NCBI GenBank assembly: GCA_900771335.1
Contig: CAAGNP010000030.1
Coordinates: 1 to 55,636 of the forward strand
Length of the DNA stretch: 55,636 nt
Source of the DNA: Rikenellaceae bacterium
GTDB lineage: Bacteria; Bacteroidota; Bacteroidia; Bacteroidales; UBA932
Reading direction: 5' to 3'
The notes under the pieces are model-generated. The model was not told the origin of the DNA, did no database searches, and worked only from the letters and a program-made list of their open reading frames with translations. A program made the position numbers and the translations under genes. Below, one piece after another: positions 18,158-27,172 of the stretch; positions within the stretch are counted from its first letter, which is position 1, and each line of letters starts with the position of its first letter.

Positions 18158-19177
18158 ATGCCCTTCATTAAAGAGATTCTCAATTATGATAGTTTGTCTA
18201 TCGTAGGTTTGGAGAAGAATGTGGGCAAGACAGAGTGTCTCAACTATATCCTGTGCAGGTTACCGCTGCAGGAAAAGAGAGTGGCGGTAACCTCTATAGG
18301 TATAGATGGAGAGAATAAGGATCAGGTGACTTCAACCAAGAAGCCCGAGATCTTTTTGAGGGAAGGGATGTATTTCTCCACAGCGGAGTCACATTATAAG
18401 GAGCGCAGGCTCGTGAGCGAACTGGTGGAGATTACAAATGAGAGAAGTTCTTTGGGAAGAATAGTGACAGCAAAGGTCTCTGTGGGTGGCAAAGCCCTTA
18501 TTTCAGGCCCCTCTTCCGGTGTATCACTAAGGAGATGGGTCTCTGGAATGGAGAAATTCGGTATAGACCTTACTATTATTGATGGTGCTATCTCAAGATT
18601 GAGTTCTGCTTCACCAGCTATCAGTAAGGCCATGATATTGTCCACAGGTGCAGCCTTTTCATCCAATATTCAGACACTTGTGCAGAAGACGAAGTTTGTA
18701 GTGGAGATGATAGGCCTGCCAAAACTGGATGATGTGACCAGAGATACTTTGTGTGATATTGAGAGTGGAGTATGGGGTGTCGATAATAATGACAATATTA
18801 TCGATTTCGGATTGACCTCAGCGTTGGCTATAAGTTCACTTAAGGTGGATATAACCAAAGGTATGAGGATAATCTATACAGTGGGTGCATTGACAGACAA
18901 ACTTCTGAAGCTGGTATCGGATTCGAAGAATATCAAAAATGTGACCCTGGTGGTGAAGGATTTTACAAAGATATTCGTAAGCGAGACAGCTTACAGGGTA
19001 TTTTGTAGCAGAGGTGGTAAGATTATGGTTCTGCAGAAGAGCAAACTGATAGCTGTCTGTGTGAACCCTACCGCGCCGAACGGATATGTTCTGGATAGCG
19101 ACATATTGTGTGGAAAACTTGAGGAAGCGTTAAAACTTCCTGTATATGATATAGTTAAGAATAAATATGACATTTAA
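18158..19177 (+). CDS. kamB: Lysine 5,6-aminomutase reactivase subunit KamB
   Basis: A 339-aa protein with a P-loop-like GLEKNVGKTE at about residues 18-27. It is found next to the MutS-like KamC in lysine-fermentation operons. KamB and KamC together are described as the reactivase that rescues B12-inactivated lysine 5,6-aminomutase by ATP-driven cofactor exchange. The rest of the protein has no domain I recognise. It overlaps kamC by 11 nt. Codon use is ordinary, unlike the flanking catalytic genes, consistent with a factor needed in small amounts. Confidence 0.85.
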   Translation: MPFIKEILNYDSLSIVGLEKNVGKTECLNYILCRLPLQEKRVAVTSIGIDGENKDQVTSTKKPEIFLREGMYFSTAESHYKERRLVSELVEITNERSSLGRIVTAKVSVGGKALISGPSSGVSLRRWVSGMEKFGIDLTIIDGAISRLSSASPAISKAMILSTGAAFSSNIQTLVQKTKFVVEMIGLPKLDDVTRDTLCDIESGVWGVDNNDNIIDFGLTSALAISSLKVDITKGMRIIYTVGALTDKLLKLVSDSKNIKNVTLVVKDFTKIFVSETAYRVFCSRGGKIMVLQKSKLIAVCVNPTAPNGYVLDSDILCGKLEEALKLPVYDIVKNKYDI

Positions 19178-20513
19178 GTCTGCGCTTGAAATAGATTGTG
19201 GGTTAAGGTACATGTACGAGACTCTTGAGGTCATCTCACCTTGTGGCAGGAAGATGTTGCTTGGATCGGAGATGATGACCGGCAAGAGGGAGATTGATTA
19301 CTATTACAGCAAACTTAATGAGATATATTATAGAGATTGTACCAGGATTGCAAATAAGCTGATGTGTCTTAAAGACATTCAGAATACCCTGTCAAGACTA
19401 TCTGAAGGGGCAGTTCTGGACGATATAGAGCTCTTTGAAGTCAAATATTTGGCGATTGTTTCCTCTGAAGTGCTCCTATTGCTCGAAGAGCTGAGGATCA
19501 AGTCGGTAAGGCTGCCTGTACTGGAGGAGGTGGTGAAAATTCTGGACCCGGACGGTCTGAATATCCCTTCCTTCTATGTGTACGACACTTACCACCCTGA
19601 GCTGAAGGAGATAAGGAGGCAGATGAGGCTGCTTCAAGGTGCAGGCGAGGAGTTGCCGAAGGAGAAAAGGGAAGAATTGGCAGTGCTGTTGCAGCGCAAT
19701 GCAGATATCGAGCTTGAGGTGAGGTGCGGTTTGTCGCAGACCCTCAGAAAATTTGCAGCTGATCTGACATTGTCATTGCGCAATCTCTCATTCCTCGATA
19801 TTCTCATCGCGAAAGCGGAGCAGATGAAGAGGCTTGGGCTCTGTTTCCCTGCAGTAACTGAGGATGGAGAGACCTTCTATAACGGGATGTTCAATCCTGC
19901 AGTGAAGGTGGCAGTAGAGCAGCAAGGGAGGGAGTATGTCCCTGTGGACATCTCTTTTGAGAGGGAGCCGGTGACCATTATCGGAGCCAATATGGGTGGC
20001 AAAAGTGTGGTGCTCAAATCATTGGCACTCAATCAATTGCTTGCCCAGTTCGGATTTGGCGTAGCGGCGCATGACTGCTGCGTGAATCTGGTGGAGGAGG
20101 TGGCTCTCTGCATTGGGGATGAGCAGAGTATTGTGAAGGGGGTATCTTCTTTTGCAGGGGAGATATTGGCGATAGATGCTGTGATAAGGAAAATCAGGGC
20201 AGAGAGGTCCCTGTTGGCACTTATCGATGAGCCTGCGAGGACCACAAATCCTGTGGAGGGGACTGCGCTGGTAGAGGGACTTCTGGAGGTGATTGGAAAA
20301 GTGAAGGGCGGTTTTGTTTTGACCACCCACTACAATATTGAAAATGACAGGGTCAAGAGATACAGGGTGAAGGGGTTGAGAGACGGTGTGATGGATTATA
20401 CCCTCGAGCAGACCCAGTGTGGGGATGTGCCGCACGAGGCCATTGCGATAGCGCAGAGCCTGGGCATTGATCCCGAATGGATAGAGTGTACAAAAAGAAA
20501 TTTAAATAACTAA
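19167..20513 (+). CDS. kamC: Lysine 5,6-aminomutase reactivase ATPase KamC (MutS-like)
   Basis: A 448-aa protein with the C-terminal half of a MutS-type ATPase: Walker A in IIGANMGGKSVVLKSLAL, signature SSFAGE, Walker B LLALIDEPARTTNP and the switch VLTTHY. The mismatch-recognition and connector domains of real MutS are missing. Location between kamB and kamD identifies it as the reactivase ATPase rather than a DNA repair protein. Codon use is non-optimised, as for kamB. Confidence 0.9.
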   Translation: MTFKSALEIDCGLRYMYETLEVISPCGRKMLLGSEMMTGKREIDYYYSKLNEIYYRDCTRIANKLMCLKDIQNTLSRLSEGAVLDDIELFEVKYLAIVSSEVLLLLEELRIKSVRLPVLEEVVKILDPDGLNIPSFYVYDTYHPELKEIRRQMRLLQGAGEELPKEKREELAVLLQRNADIELEVRCGLSQTLRKFAADLTLSLRNLSFLDILIAKAEQMKRLGLCFPAVTEDGETFYNGMFNPAVKVAVEQQGREYVPVDISFEREPVTIIGANMGGKSVVLKSLALNQLLAQFGFGVAAHDCCVNLVEEVALCIGDEQSIVKGVSSFAGEILAIDAVIRKIRAERSLLALIDEPARTTNPVEGTALVEGLLEVIGKVKGGFVLTTHYNIENDRVKRYRVKGLRDGVMDYTLEQTQCGDVPHEAIAIAQSLGIDPEWIECTKRNLNN

Positions 20514-20524
20514 CAAACAATTAT

Positions 20525-22078
20525 ATGCAGAGTAAACTAGGACTAGATTTTAAAAAGGTTGAGCACGCAAAATCCCTTGCTAAGGATATTGCTAATGAGG
20601 TTCAAGCTTTTGTTGAGTCTAAAACAACTGTAGCTGTAGAGCGTACATTGTGTAGACTTATGGGAATTGATGGTGTAGATGAAAATCAGGTACCACTTCC
20701 AAACGTTATCGTAGACGATCTTCAATCAAAAGGTGTTCTTGGTGAGGGCGTTTTGTTCTATTTGGCAAACGCAATGGTCAATACAGGCCTTACTCCTCAG
20801 GAGGTTGCTGAAAAAGTGGCTACAGGTGCATTGGATCTAACAAAGATCGAAGTTGCCCCTAAAGCAGAGATTGAAAAGGTGCTTCAGCCGGTAATTGATG
20901 GCAGCATCGCTAAAATCAGAGCAAGAAGAGAGAGAAGAGAGAATTATCTGAATACCATCGGTGAAGGTCCAAAGCCTTACCTATATGTAATTGTAGCTAC
21001 CGGTAATATCTACGAGGATACAGTACAGGCAGAAGCTGCTGCAAGACAAGGTGCTGATATCATCGCTGTGATCAGAACTACCGGTCAGAGCTTGCTTGAC
21101 TATGTACCTTACGGTGTGACTACTGAAGGTTTCGGTGGTACTTATGCTACCCAGGCCAACTTCAAGATCATGCGTGAGGCAATGGATAAAGTGGGTGAAG
21201 AGCTTGGCAGATACATCCGCGTATGTAACTACTGCTCAGGTCTATGTATGCCTGAAATCGCTATTATGGGTGCATTCGAGGGTCTTGACGTGATGCTTAA
21301 CGACGCCCTTTACGGTATCCTGTTCCGCGACATCAACATGCAGAGAACCCTTATCGACCAGTATATGTCGAGAATCATCAACGGTTTCGCAGGTGTTATC
21401 ATCAACACCGGTGAGGACAACTACCTTACTACCGCTGATGCTGTAGAGGCAGCCCACACTGTATTGGCTTCTGACCTTATCAATGAGCAACTTGCCCTTC
21501 TTGCAGGTCTTCCAGAGGAACAGATGGGTCTTGGCCACGCATTTGAGATGGATCCTATGCTTGAGAACGGTTTCCTATATGAGCTTGCACAAGCACAGAT
21601 GGCTCGTGAGATCTTCCCTAAAGCACCTCTTAAATACATGCCTCCTACAAAATTCATGACCGGTAATATCTTCAGAGGTCACCTTCAGGACTGTCTGTTC
21701 AATATGATCGGTATCTGGACAAACCAGGGTCTCCAACTTCTTGGTATGCCTACAGAGGCTATCCACACTCCATTCATGTCTGACCGTTTCTTGTCTATCG
21801 AGAATGCAAAATATATCTTCAACAACATGAAGAGCATCGGTGACGAGATGGAGTTCAAAGAGGGTGGTATCATCAGAAAGAGAGCTCAGGAGGTTCTTGA
21901 CAATGCAATCAGCCTACTTGAGCAAATGACCTCAATCGGTCTTTTCAACGCTCTTGAAAAAGGTATCTTCGGTGATGTGAAGAGAAGCAGAGTTGGCGGT
22001 AAAGGTCTTGACGGCGTAGTAGAGAAAGGTGCCAACTATATGAATCCATTTATTAACTTAATGAAAGGGAGAAAATAA
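20525..22078 (+). CDS. kamD: Lysine 5,6-aminomutase, alpha subunit
   Basis: A 517-aa large subunit with the TIM barrel that binds adenosylcobalamin and, with KamE, converts L-beta-lysine to 3,5-diaminohexanoate. Family features include SKLGLDFKKVEHAKSLAKDIA at the N-terminus, VCNYCSGLCMPEIAIMGAFEG and the conserved C-terminal MNPFINLMKGRK. Length equals that of clostridial KamD. Only 2 nt separate its stop from kamE, as expected for subunits made in equal amounts. Confidence 0.97.
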   Translation: MQSKLGLDFKKVEHAKSLAKDIANEVQAFVESKTTVAVERTLCRLMGIDGVDENQVPLPNVIVDDLQSKGVLGEGVLFYLANAMVNTGLTPQEVAEKVATGALDLTKIEVAPKAEIEKVLQPVIDGSIAKIRARRERRENYLNTIGEGPKPYLYVIVATGNIYEDTVQAEAAARQGADIIAVIRTTGQSLLDYVPYGVTTEGFGGTYATQANFKIMREAMDKVGEELGRYIRVCNYCSGLCMPEIAIMGAFEGLDVMLNDALYGILFRDINMQRTLIDQYMSRIINGFAGVIINTGEDNYLTTADAVEAAHTVLASDLINEQLALLAGLPEEQMGLGHAFEMDPMLENGFLYELAQAQMAREIFPKAPLKYMPPTKFMTGNIFRGHLQDCLFNMIGIWTNQGLQLLGMPTEAIHTPFMSDRFLSIENAKYIFNNMKSIGDEMEFKEGGIIRKRAQEVLDNAISLLEQMTSIGLFNALEKGIFGDVKRSRVGGKGLDGVVEKGANYMNPFINLMKGRK

Positions 22079-22080
22079 CC

Positions 22081-22866
22081 ATGGCAGGTGGACTATATTC
22101 GATGTCTGCAAAAGATTTTGACCAGACACTAGATTTGACAAAAGTTAAGCCTTACGGCGATACAATGAATGATGGTAAAGTGCAAGTGAGCTTTACCCTT
22201 CCAGTACCTCAAGGTGCTGAAGCAGAAGAAGCTGCAAAACTTCTTATGAAAAAAATGGGCTTCGAGAACCCTCTTGTAGCCTTCTCACAGGAGCTTACCC
22301 CTGGCTTTACATTCTTCAACTGCTATGGTAACCTTACCCACACAGTAGATTATTCAAATATCTATGTGCCTAAGGTAGAGAGCAACACCATGGATATGCA
22401 TGAGTGCGATGACTACATCAAAGAGAATATCGGCAGAAAACTTGTCCTTGTAGGTGCAAGTACAGGTACTGACGCCCACACTGTAGGTATCGACGCTATC
22501 ATGAATATGAAAGGTTATGCAGGTCACTACGGTCTTGAAAGATATGATATGGTAGAGGCTTACAACCTTGGTAGCCAGGTTCCTAACGAGGAGTTCCTTG
22601 CAAAAGCTATCGAACTTAAAGCTGATGCAATCCTTGTCTCTCAGACTGTAACTCAGAAAGATGTGCACATCCAGAACCTTACTGAGCTTATCGAGCTTAT
22701 GGAGGCAGAGGGTCTTCGCGACAAGATGATCGTAGTATGCGGTGGCCCACGTATCTCTCACGAGTTGGCAAAAGAGCTTGGATATGATGCAGGTTTCGGT
22801 GCAAATACCTATGCTGATGATGTAGCTTCATTTGTAGCGCAAGAGTTTGTTAAGAGAAACAAATAG
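22081..22866 (+). CDS. kamE: Lysine 5,6-aminomutase, beta subunit (B12 and PLP binding)
   Basis: A 261-aa subunit with a Rossmann B12-binding domain. DAHTVG (131-136) is the DxHxxG motif, so His133 is the lower cobalt ligand. Lys144 (NMKGYAG), 11 residues on, is the PLP Schiff-base lysine; both numbers coincide with those of the clostridial enzyme. GGPR near 220 belongs to the dimethylbenzimidazole pocket. All catalytic residues are present. Confidence 0.97.
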   Translation: MAGGLYSMSAKDFDQTLDLTKVKPYGDTMNDGKVQVSFTLPVPQGAEAEEAAKLLMKKMGFENPLVAFSQELTPGFTFFNCYGNLTHTVDYSNIYVPKVESNTMDMHECDDYIKENIGRKLVLVGASTGTDAHTVGIDAIMNMKGYAGHYGLERYDMVEAYNLGSQVPNEEFLAKAIELKADAILVSQTVTQKDVHIQNLTELIELMEAEGLRDKMIVVCGGPRISHELAKELGYDAGFGANTYADDVASFVAQEFVKRNK

Positions 22867-22890
22867 TAAAATATTATAAAGAGACTTATT

Positions 22891-23550
22891 ATGGATAAAA
22901 ATCAAATTAGAGAAGTCATTGCCAGAAGAGCAGCTCTCGAACTTAGAGACGGTGATGTTGTGAACCTTGGTATTGGTCTTCCAACCATGATTCCTGACTT
23001 TCTTCCTGAAGGTGTATCGGTGATTCTTCAGTCTGAAAATGGTCTTGTAGGTATGGGGCCTACACCAAAAGAGGGTGAAGAGGATGTAAACTTCGTTAAC
23101 TCAGGTGGTGGATATATCACAGCTATCCCTGGTGCGTGGTCTATGAGCTCATGCGACTCTTTCGCACTTATCAGAGGTGGTCACGTGGATGTAACATTCC
23201 TTGGCGCACTTGAGGTGGACGAGAAAGGTGACTTGGCAAACTGGATTATCCCTGGTAAAAAAGCTCCCGGTATGGGTGGCGCTATGGACCTTCTGGTAGG
23301 TGCAAGAAAAGTTATCCTTACTATGGAGCACACAGCTAAAGGTAACCATAAGATCCTTAAGAAATGTAACCTCCCTCTAACTGCAGCAGGTCAGGTAAAT
23401 ATGATCATCACTGAGATGGGTGTAATGGATATTACCCCAGAGGGTATCGTTCTTAAAGAGATCCATCCTGAATTTACAGTAGAACAAGTTCAAGAGGCTA
23501 CAGGTGCTACCCTTATCATATCACCTGAACTTCAGCCAATGAAACAATAA
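22891..23550 (+). CDS. atoA: Butyryl-CoA:acetoacetate CoA-transferase, beta subunit
   Basis: A 219-aa partner of AtoD. The catalytic glutamate is Glu49 in LQSENGLVGMG, the family I SENG motif. VLTMEHTAKG and the C-terminal TGATLIIS segment are typical. It lies between kamE and the crotonase gene rather than beside atoD. Its stop codon shares one base with the next start (TAATG). Confidence 0.94.
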   Translation: MDKNQIREVIARRAALELRDGDVVNLGIGLPTMIPDFLPEGVSVILQSENGLVGMGPTPKEGEEDVNFVNSGGGYITAIPGAWSMSSCDSFALIRGGHVDVTFLGALEVDEKGDLANWIIPGKKAPGMGGAMDLLVGARKVILTMEHTAKGNHKILKKCNLPLTAAGQVNMIITEMGVMDITPEGIVLKEIHPEFTVEQVQEATGATLIISPELQPMKQ

Positions 23551-24335
23551 TGTCTATGGAGTATCAATTCTTGAAATATGATAATAGCAGAGAAGGGATA
23601 GGTGTATTGACCATCTCTTCTCCTGCTACCCTCAATGCCCTCAATTCTACCATTTTGGGAGAATTAAATGCATTTGTGGATGAGCTTGACCAGGAAAATA
23701 CCAGAGTGCTGGTGATTACCGGTGAGGGCAAAGCTTTTGTAGCCGGTGCAGATATTTCCCAGATGAGCGGTTTGTACCCTGAAGAGGGTTACAAATTTGG
23801 CCAGTTCGGTGCCATGGTGTTCAAAAAGATCGAAGATCTTGAGATCCCTGTAATCGCTGCGATCAACGGTTTCGCACTTGGTGGCGGCTGCGAGCTTGCA
23901 ATGGCTTGCGACATCCGCATTGCGTCAGCAAAAGCTAAATTTGGCCAACCTGAGGTGAATCTTGGCATTATCCCAGGCTTCTCGGGCACTTACAGACTCA
24001 GCAAGCTTGTAGGTCAAGGTATCGCTAAAGAGTTGATCTATACCGGTGGAATGATCGGTGCAGATGAGGCACTTCGTATCGGTCTTGTAAATAAGGTGGT
24101 AGAACCTGAAGCACTTATGGATACAGTTCTTGCTATGGCAGAAAGCATCCTGACCAGTGCACCTATCGCCGTAAAATTTGCCAAAAAATGTATCAATGAA
24201 AACTATGACCTCACTGCAGCAGAGGCTATCGAACTTGAGAATAAATATTTCTCGAAGTGTTTTGCTACAGCTGACCAGAAAGAGGGAATGGCTGCATTCT
24301 TGGGCAAACGTAAGGCAGAATTTAAAAACGAATAA
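23550..24335 (+). CDS. Enoyl-CoA hydratase (crotonase)
   Basis: A 261-aa crotonase-fold enzyme. The oxyanion-hole segment is FVAGADISQM and the two catalytic glutamates are in GGGCELAMACD and GQPEVNLGIIPG. With 3-hydroxybutyryl-CoA dehydrogenase downstream it interconverts crotonyl-CoA, 3-hydroxybutyryl-CoA and acetoacetyl-CoA. These two enzymes are not needed to convert lysine to crotonyl-CoA, so they connect the pathway to acetyl-CoA or other amino-acid routes. Confidence 0.93.
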   Translation: MSMEYQFLKYDNSREGIGVLTISSPATLNALNSTILGELNAFVDELDQENTRVLVITGEGKAFVAGADISQMSGLYPEEGYKFGQFGAMVFKKIEDLEIPVIAAINGFALGGGCELAMACDIRIASAKAKFGQPEVNLGIIPGFSGTYRLSKLVGQGIAKELIYTGGMIGADEALRIGLVNKVVEPEALMDTVLAMAESILTSAPIAVKFAKKCINENYDLTAAEAIELENKYFSKCFATADQKEGMAAFLGKRKAEFKNE

Positions 24336-24361
24336 CAACTTATTATAAATCAATACACAAT

Positions 24362-25201
24362 ATGAAAATTTGCGTTATTGGAACCGGTACAATGGGTTCC
24401 GGAATCGTTCAGGCTTTCGCTCAGGCAGGTGTATCGGTAGTGATGAAAAGTAGAAGTGAGGCAAGTGCCCAAAAAGCTATTGCCAAAATCTCAAAATCAC
24501 TTGCAAAACTTGTAGAGAAAGGTAAAGTGACTCAGGAGTATATGGATGCTACCCTTGCAAACATTACCCCTGCAACTGATTACTCTTGCTGCGCTGACGT
24601 GGATCTTGTAATCGAGGCTGCCGTAGAGACTATGGAGCTTAAGAGAGAGCTTTTCAAAATGCTTGATGAGATCTGCAAACCTGAGGCAGTTCTTGCATCT
24701 AACACTTCATCCCTTTCAATCACTGAGATTGCAGCTGCTACCAACAGACCTGACAAGGTAATCGGTATGCACTTCTTCAACCCTGCACCAGTGATGAAGC
24801 TTGTTGAGCTTATCAAAGGTCAGAAAACTTCTGATGAAGTTTGCACTATGATCTCTGATTTGTCAAAATCAATCGGTAAAGTTCCTGTTATGGTAAACGA
24901 GGCTCCCGGCTTCGTGGTAAACAGAATTCTTATCCCGCTTGTAAACGAAGGTATCGGAATCTTGGCTGATGGTGTAGCTACACGCGACGAGATCGACGAG
25001 GCTATGAAACTTGGTGCTAACCACCCTATGGGTCCTTTGGCATTGGGAGACTTGATCGGTTTGGATGTATGTCTTGCTATCATGGAGGTACTTCACCTTG
25101 AATTCGGCGAGGACAAATACAGACCACACCCTCTACTTAAGAAAATGGTTAGAGCTAACCTGCTAGGTAGAAAAACTGGAGAAGGATTTTATAAATACTA
25201 A
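24362..25201 (+). CDS. 3-hydroxybutyryl-CoA dehydrogenase
   Basis: A 279-aa NAD(P)-dependent dehydrogenase (hbd/paaH family). GTGTMGSGIVQAFAQAG is the dinucleotide loop, the catalytic His is in GMHFFNPAPVMKLVE, and the C-terminal helical domain contains NHPMGPLALGDLIGLD. It lies between the crotonase and butyryl-CoA dehydrogenase genes of the operon, with highly expressed-type codon use. Confidence 0.95.
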   Translation: MKICVIGTGTMGSGIVQAFAQAGVSVVMKSRSEASAQKAIAKISKSLAKLVEKGKVTQEYMDATLANITPATDYSCCADVDLVIEAAVETMELKRELFKMLDEICKPEAVLASNTSSLSITEIAAATNRPDKVIGMHFFNPAPVMKLVELIKGQKTSDEVCTMISDLSKSIGKVPVMVNEAPGFVVNRILIPLVNEGIGILADGVATRDEIDEAMKLGANHPMGPLALGDLIGLDVCLAIMEVLHLEFGEDKYRPHPLLKKMVRANLLGRKTGEGFYKY

Positions 25202-25220
25202 TAGTATAATTTAATACAAC

Positions 25221-26360
25221 ATGAATTTTAATCTAACTAAAACTCAAGAACTGTTCAGGCAAATGATTCGTGAGTTTGCTGAGAAAGAGGTAAAACCCCT
25301 TGCAGCTGAAATCGACGAACTAGAAAAATTCCCTGCAGAGACAGTTGAGAAAATGGCTAAACTAGGCATTTTCGGTATCCCAGTACCAACCCAATATGGC
25401 GGAGCTGGTGGAGACAACCTAATGTATTCAATCGCAGTTGAAGAGCTTTCAAGAGCTTGTGCTACCACAGGTGTAGTAGTATCTGCTCACACTTCTCTAT
25501 GTATGGCACCTATTATGGAGCACGGTACTGAGGAGCAAAAAATGAAATATCTTCCTAAACTTGCTTCAGGTGAGTGGATCGGTGCATTCGGTCTAACTGA
25601 GCCTAACGCAGGTACTGACGCTGCAGGTCAACAGACTACAGCTGTACTTGACGGTGACGAGTGGGTTCTTAACGGTAACAAAATTTTCATCACCAACGCT
25701 GGTCCTGCACACGTTTACATCGTGATCGCTATGACTGACAAATCTCTAAAAACCAAAGGTATCTCTGCTTTCATCGTAGAGAAAGGTACTCCTGGTTTCG
25801 AAGTTGGTAAGAAAGAGTTGAAGATGGGTATCCGTGGTTCTGCTACTGCTGAGCTTATTTTCAACAACTGCCGTATCCCTAAAGAGAACCTTCTAGGTAA
25901 AATCGGTGGCGGTTTCCCTATCGCTATGAAAACCCTTGACGGTGGTCGTATCGGTATCGCTTCTCAAGCTCTTGGTATCGCTCAAGGTGCTTTGGATGAG
26001 ACTGTTAAATATACTAAAGAGAGAAAACAATTCGGTAAAGCTATCGGCCAGTTCCAGAACACTCAGTTCCAGATGGCTGACCTTAAGACCAGAGTTGAAG
26101 CTGCCCGTCTTCTTGTTCGCTCTGCAGCATTTAAGAAAGATAACGGTATCCCTTATTCAGCTGATGCAGCTATGGCTAAATTGTTCGCTGCTGAAACTGC
26201 AATGGAGGTAACTACTAAAGCAGTTCAATTCCACGGTGGTTATGGTTATACACGCGAGTATCCTGTTGAGAGAATGATGCGTGATGCTAAGATTACTGAA
26301 ATTTACGAAGGTACATCAGAAGTTCAAAGAATGGTGATTGCCGCTAACTTGTATAAATAG
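25221..26360 (+). CDS. Butyryl-CoA dehydrogenase (acyl-CoA dehydrogenase)
   Basis: A 379-aa FAD enzyme reducing crotonyl-CoA to butyryl-CoA with electrons exchanged through EtfAB. FGLTEPNAGTDAAG is the FAD/substrate motif, and the catalytic base is the Glu in EIYEGTSEVQ near the C-terminus. It is followed after 12 nt by etfB. In anaerobes such Bcd-Etf sets can bifurcate electrons to ferredoxin; whether this one does cannot be seen from the sequence by eye. Confidence 0.95.
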   Translation: MNFNLTKTQELFRQMIREFAEKEVKPLAAEIDELEKFPAETVEKMAKLGIFGIPVPTQYGGAGGDNLMYSIAVEELSRACATTGVVVSAHTSLCMAPIMEHGTEEQKMKYLPKLASGEWIGAFGLTEPNAGTDAAGQQTTAVLDGDEWVLNGNKIFITNAGPAHVYIVIAMTDKSLKTKGISAFIVEKGTPGFEVGKKELKMGIRGSATAELIFNNCRIPKENLLGKIGGGFPIAMKTLDGGRIGIASQALGIAQGALDETVKYTKERKQFGKAIGQFQNTQFQMADLKTRVEAARLLVRSAAFKKDNGIPYSADAAMAKLFAAETAMEVTTKAVQFHGGYGYTREYPVERMMRDAKITEIYEGTSEVQRMVIAANLYK

Positions 26361-26372
26361 GAGATAAATAAT

Positions 26373-27152
26373 ATGAAAATAGTAGTTTGTATTAAACAGG
26401 TACCTGATACTACAGTTATCAAAATTAACCCTGTAACTGGTACCCTTATCCGTGACGGTGTTCCTAGCATCATGAACCCTGATGATAAAGGTGGTTTGGA
26501 GGCAGCTCTTCAACTAAAAGACAAATATGGTGCACACGTAACAGTTATCACAATGGGTCCTCCTCAGGCAGACCTTATCCTAAGAGAGGCTTATGCAATG
26601 GGTGCTGACAAAGCTATCCTTTTGACTGGTAGAGAGTTTGGTGGTGCAGATACACTTGCTACATCACACACTATCGCTGCTGCTCTTAAAAACCTTGAGT
26701 ATGACTTGATCATCGCTGGTCGTCAGGCTATCGACGGTGACACTGCTCAGGTAGGTCCTCAGATTGCTGAGCACCTTGGTCTTCCTCAAATCTCTTATGT
26801 TGCAGGTCTTGAAGTACAAGATGGCAAATACATCGTTAAGAAAGAGACAGAAGAGGGTTACCAAATGCTAGAAGTAGCTGGTCCAGCTCTTTTGACAGTA
26901 TTGGCAAGCGGTTTCAAATCAAGATACATGTCTGTAGGTGGTATTGTAGAAGCTTACAAGAAAGACGTAGAAGTATGGGGTGTTGAGAAAGTTGACCTCC
27001 CTGTAGAAATGCTAGGTCTTAAAGGTTCAGGTACAAAAGTTTACAAATCATTCACTAAAGGTGTGAAAGCTGCTGGTGAAGTATATGAAGTAGACGCTGA
27101 ACAAGCTGTAGACTTGATCGTAAGCAAACTTAAAGAGAAATTTATTATCTAA
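26373..27152 (+). CDS. etfB: Electron transfer flavoprotein, beta subunit
   Basis: A 259-aa EtfB/FixA-family protein. It begins MKIVVCIKQVPDTTVIKINPVTGTLIRDG and contains IAGRQAIDGDTAQVGPQIAEHLG, the adenine-nucleotide/FAD-binding signature. It works with EtfA as the redox partner of the butyryl-CoA dehydrogenase encoded upstream. Confidence 0.96.
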   Translation: MKIVVCIKQVPDTTVIKINPVTGTLIRDGVPSIMNPDDKGGLEAALQLKDKYGAHVTVITMGPPQADLILREAYAMGADKAILLTGREFGGADTLATSHTIAAALKNLEYDLIIAGRQAIDGDTAQVGPQIAEHLGLPQISYVAGLEVQDGKYIVKKETEEGYQMLEVAGPALLTVLASGFKSRYMSVGGIVEAYKKDVEVWGVEKVDLPVEMLGLKGSGTKVYKSFTKGVKAAGEVYEVDAEQAVDLIVSKLKEKFII

Positions 27153-27172
27153 TCGCCAAAACTAAGAAAGAA

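Noticed and set aside
19167..20513. DNA mismatch repair MutS
   Set aside because: Only the ATPase part is MutS-like, mismatch-binding domains are missing, and position between kamB and kamD fits the aminomutase reactivase.
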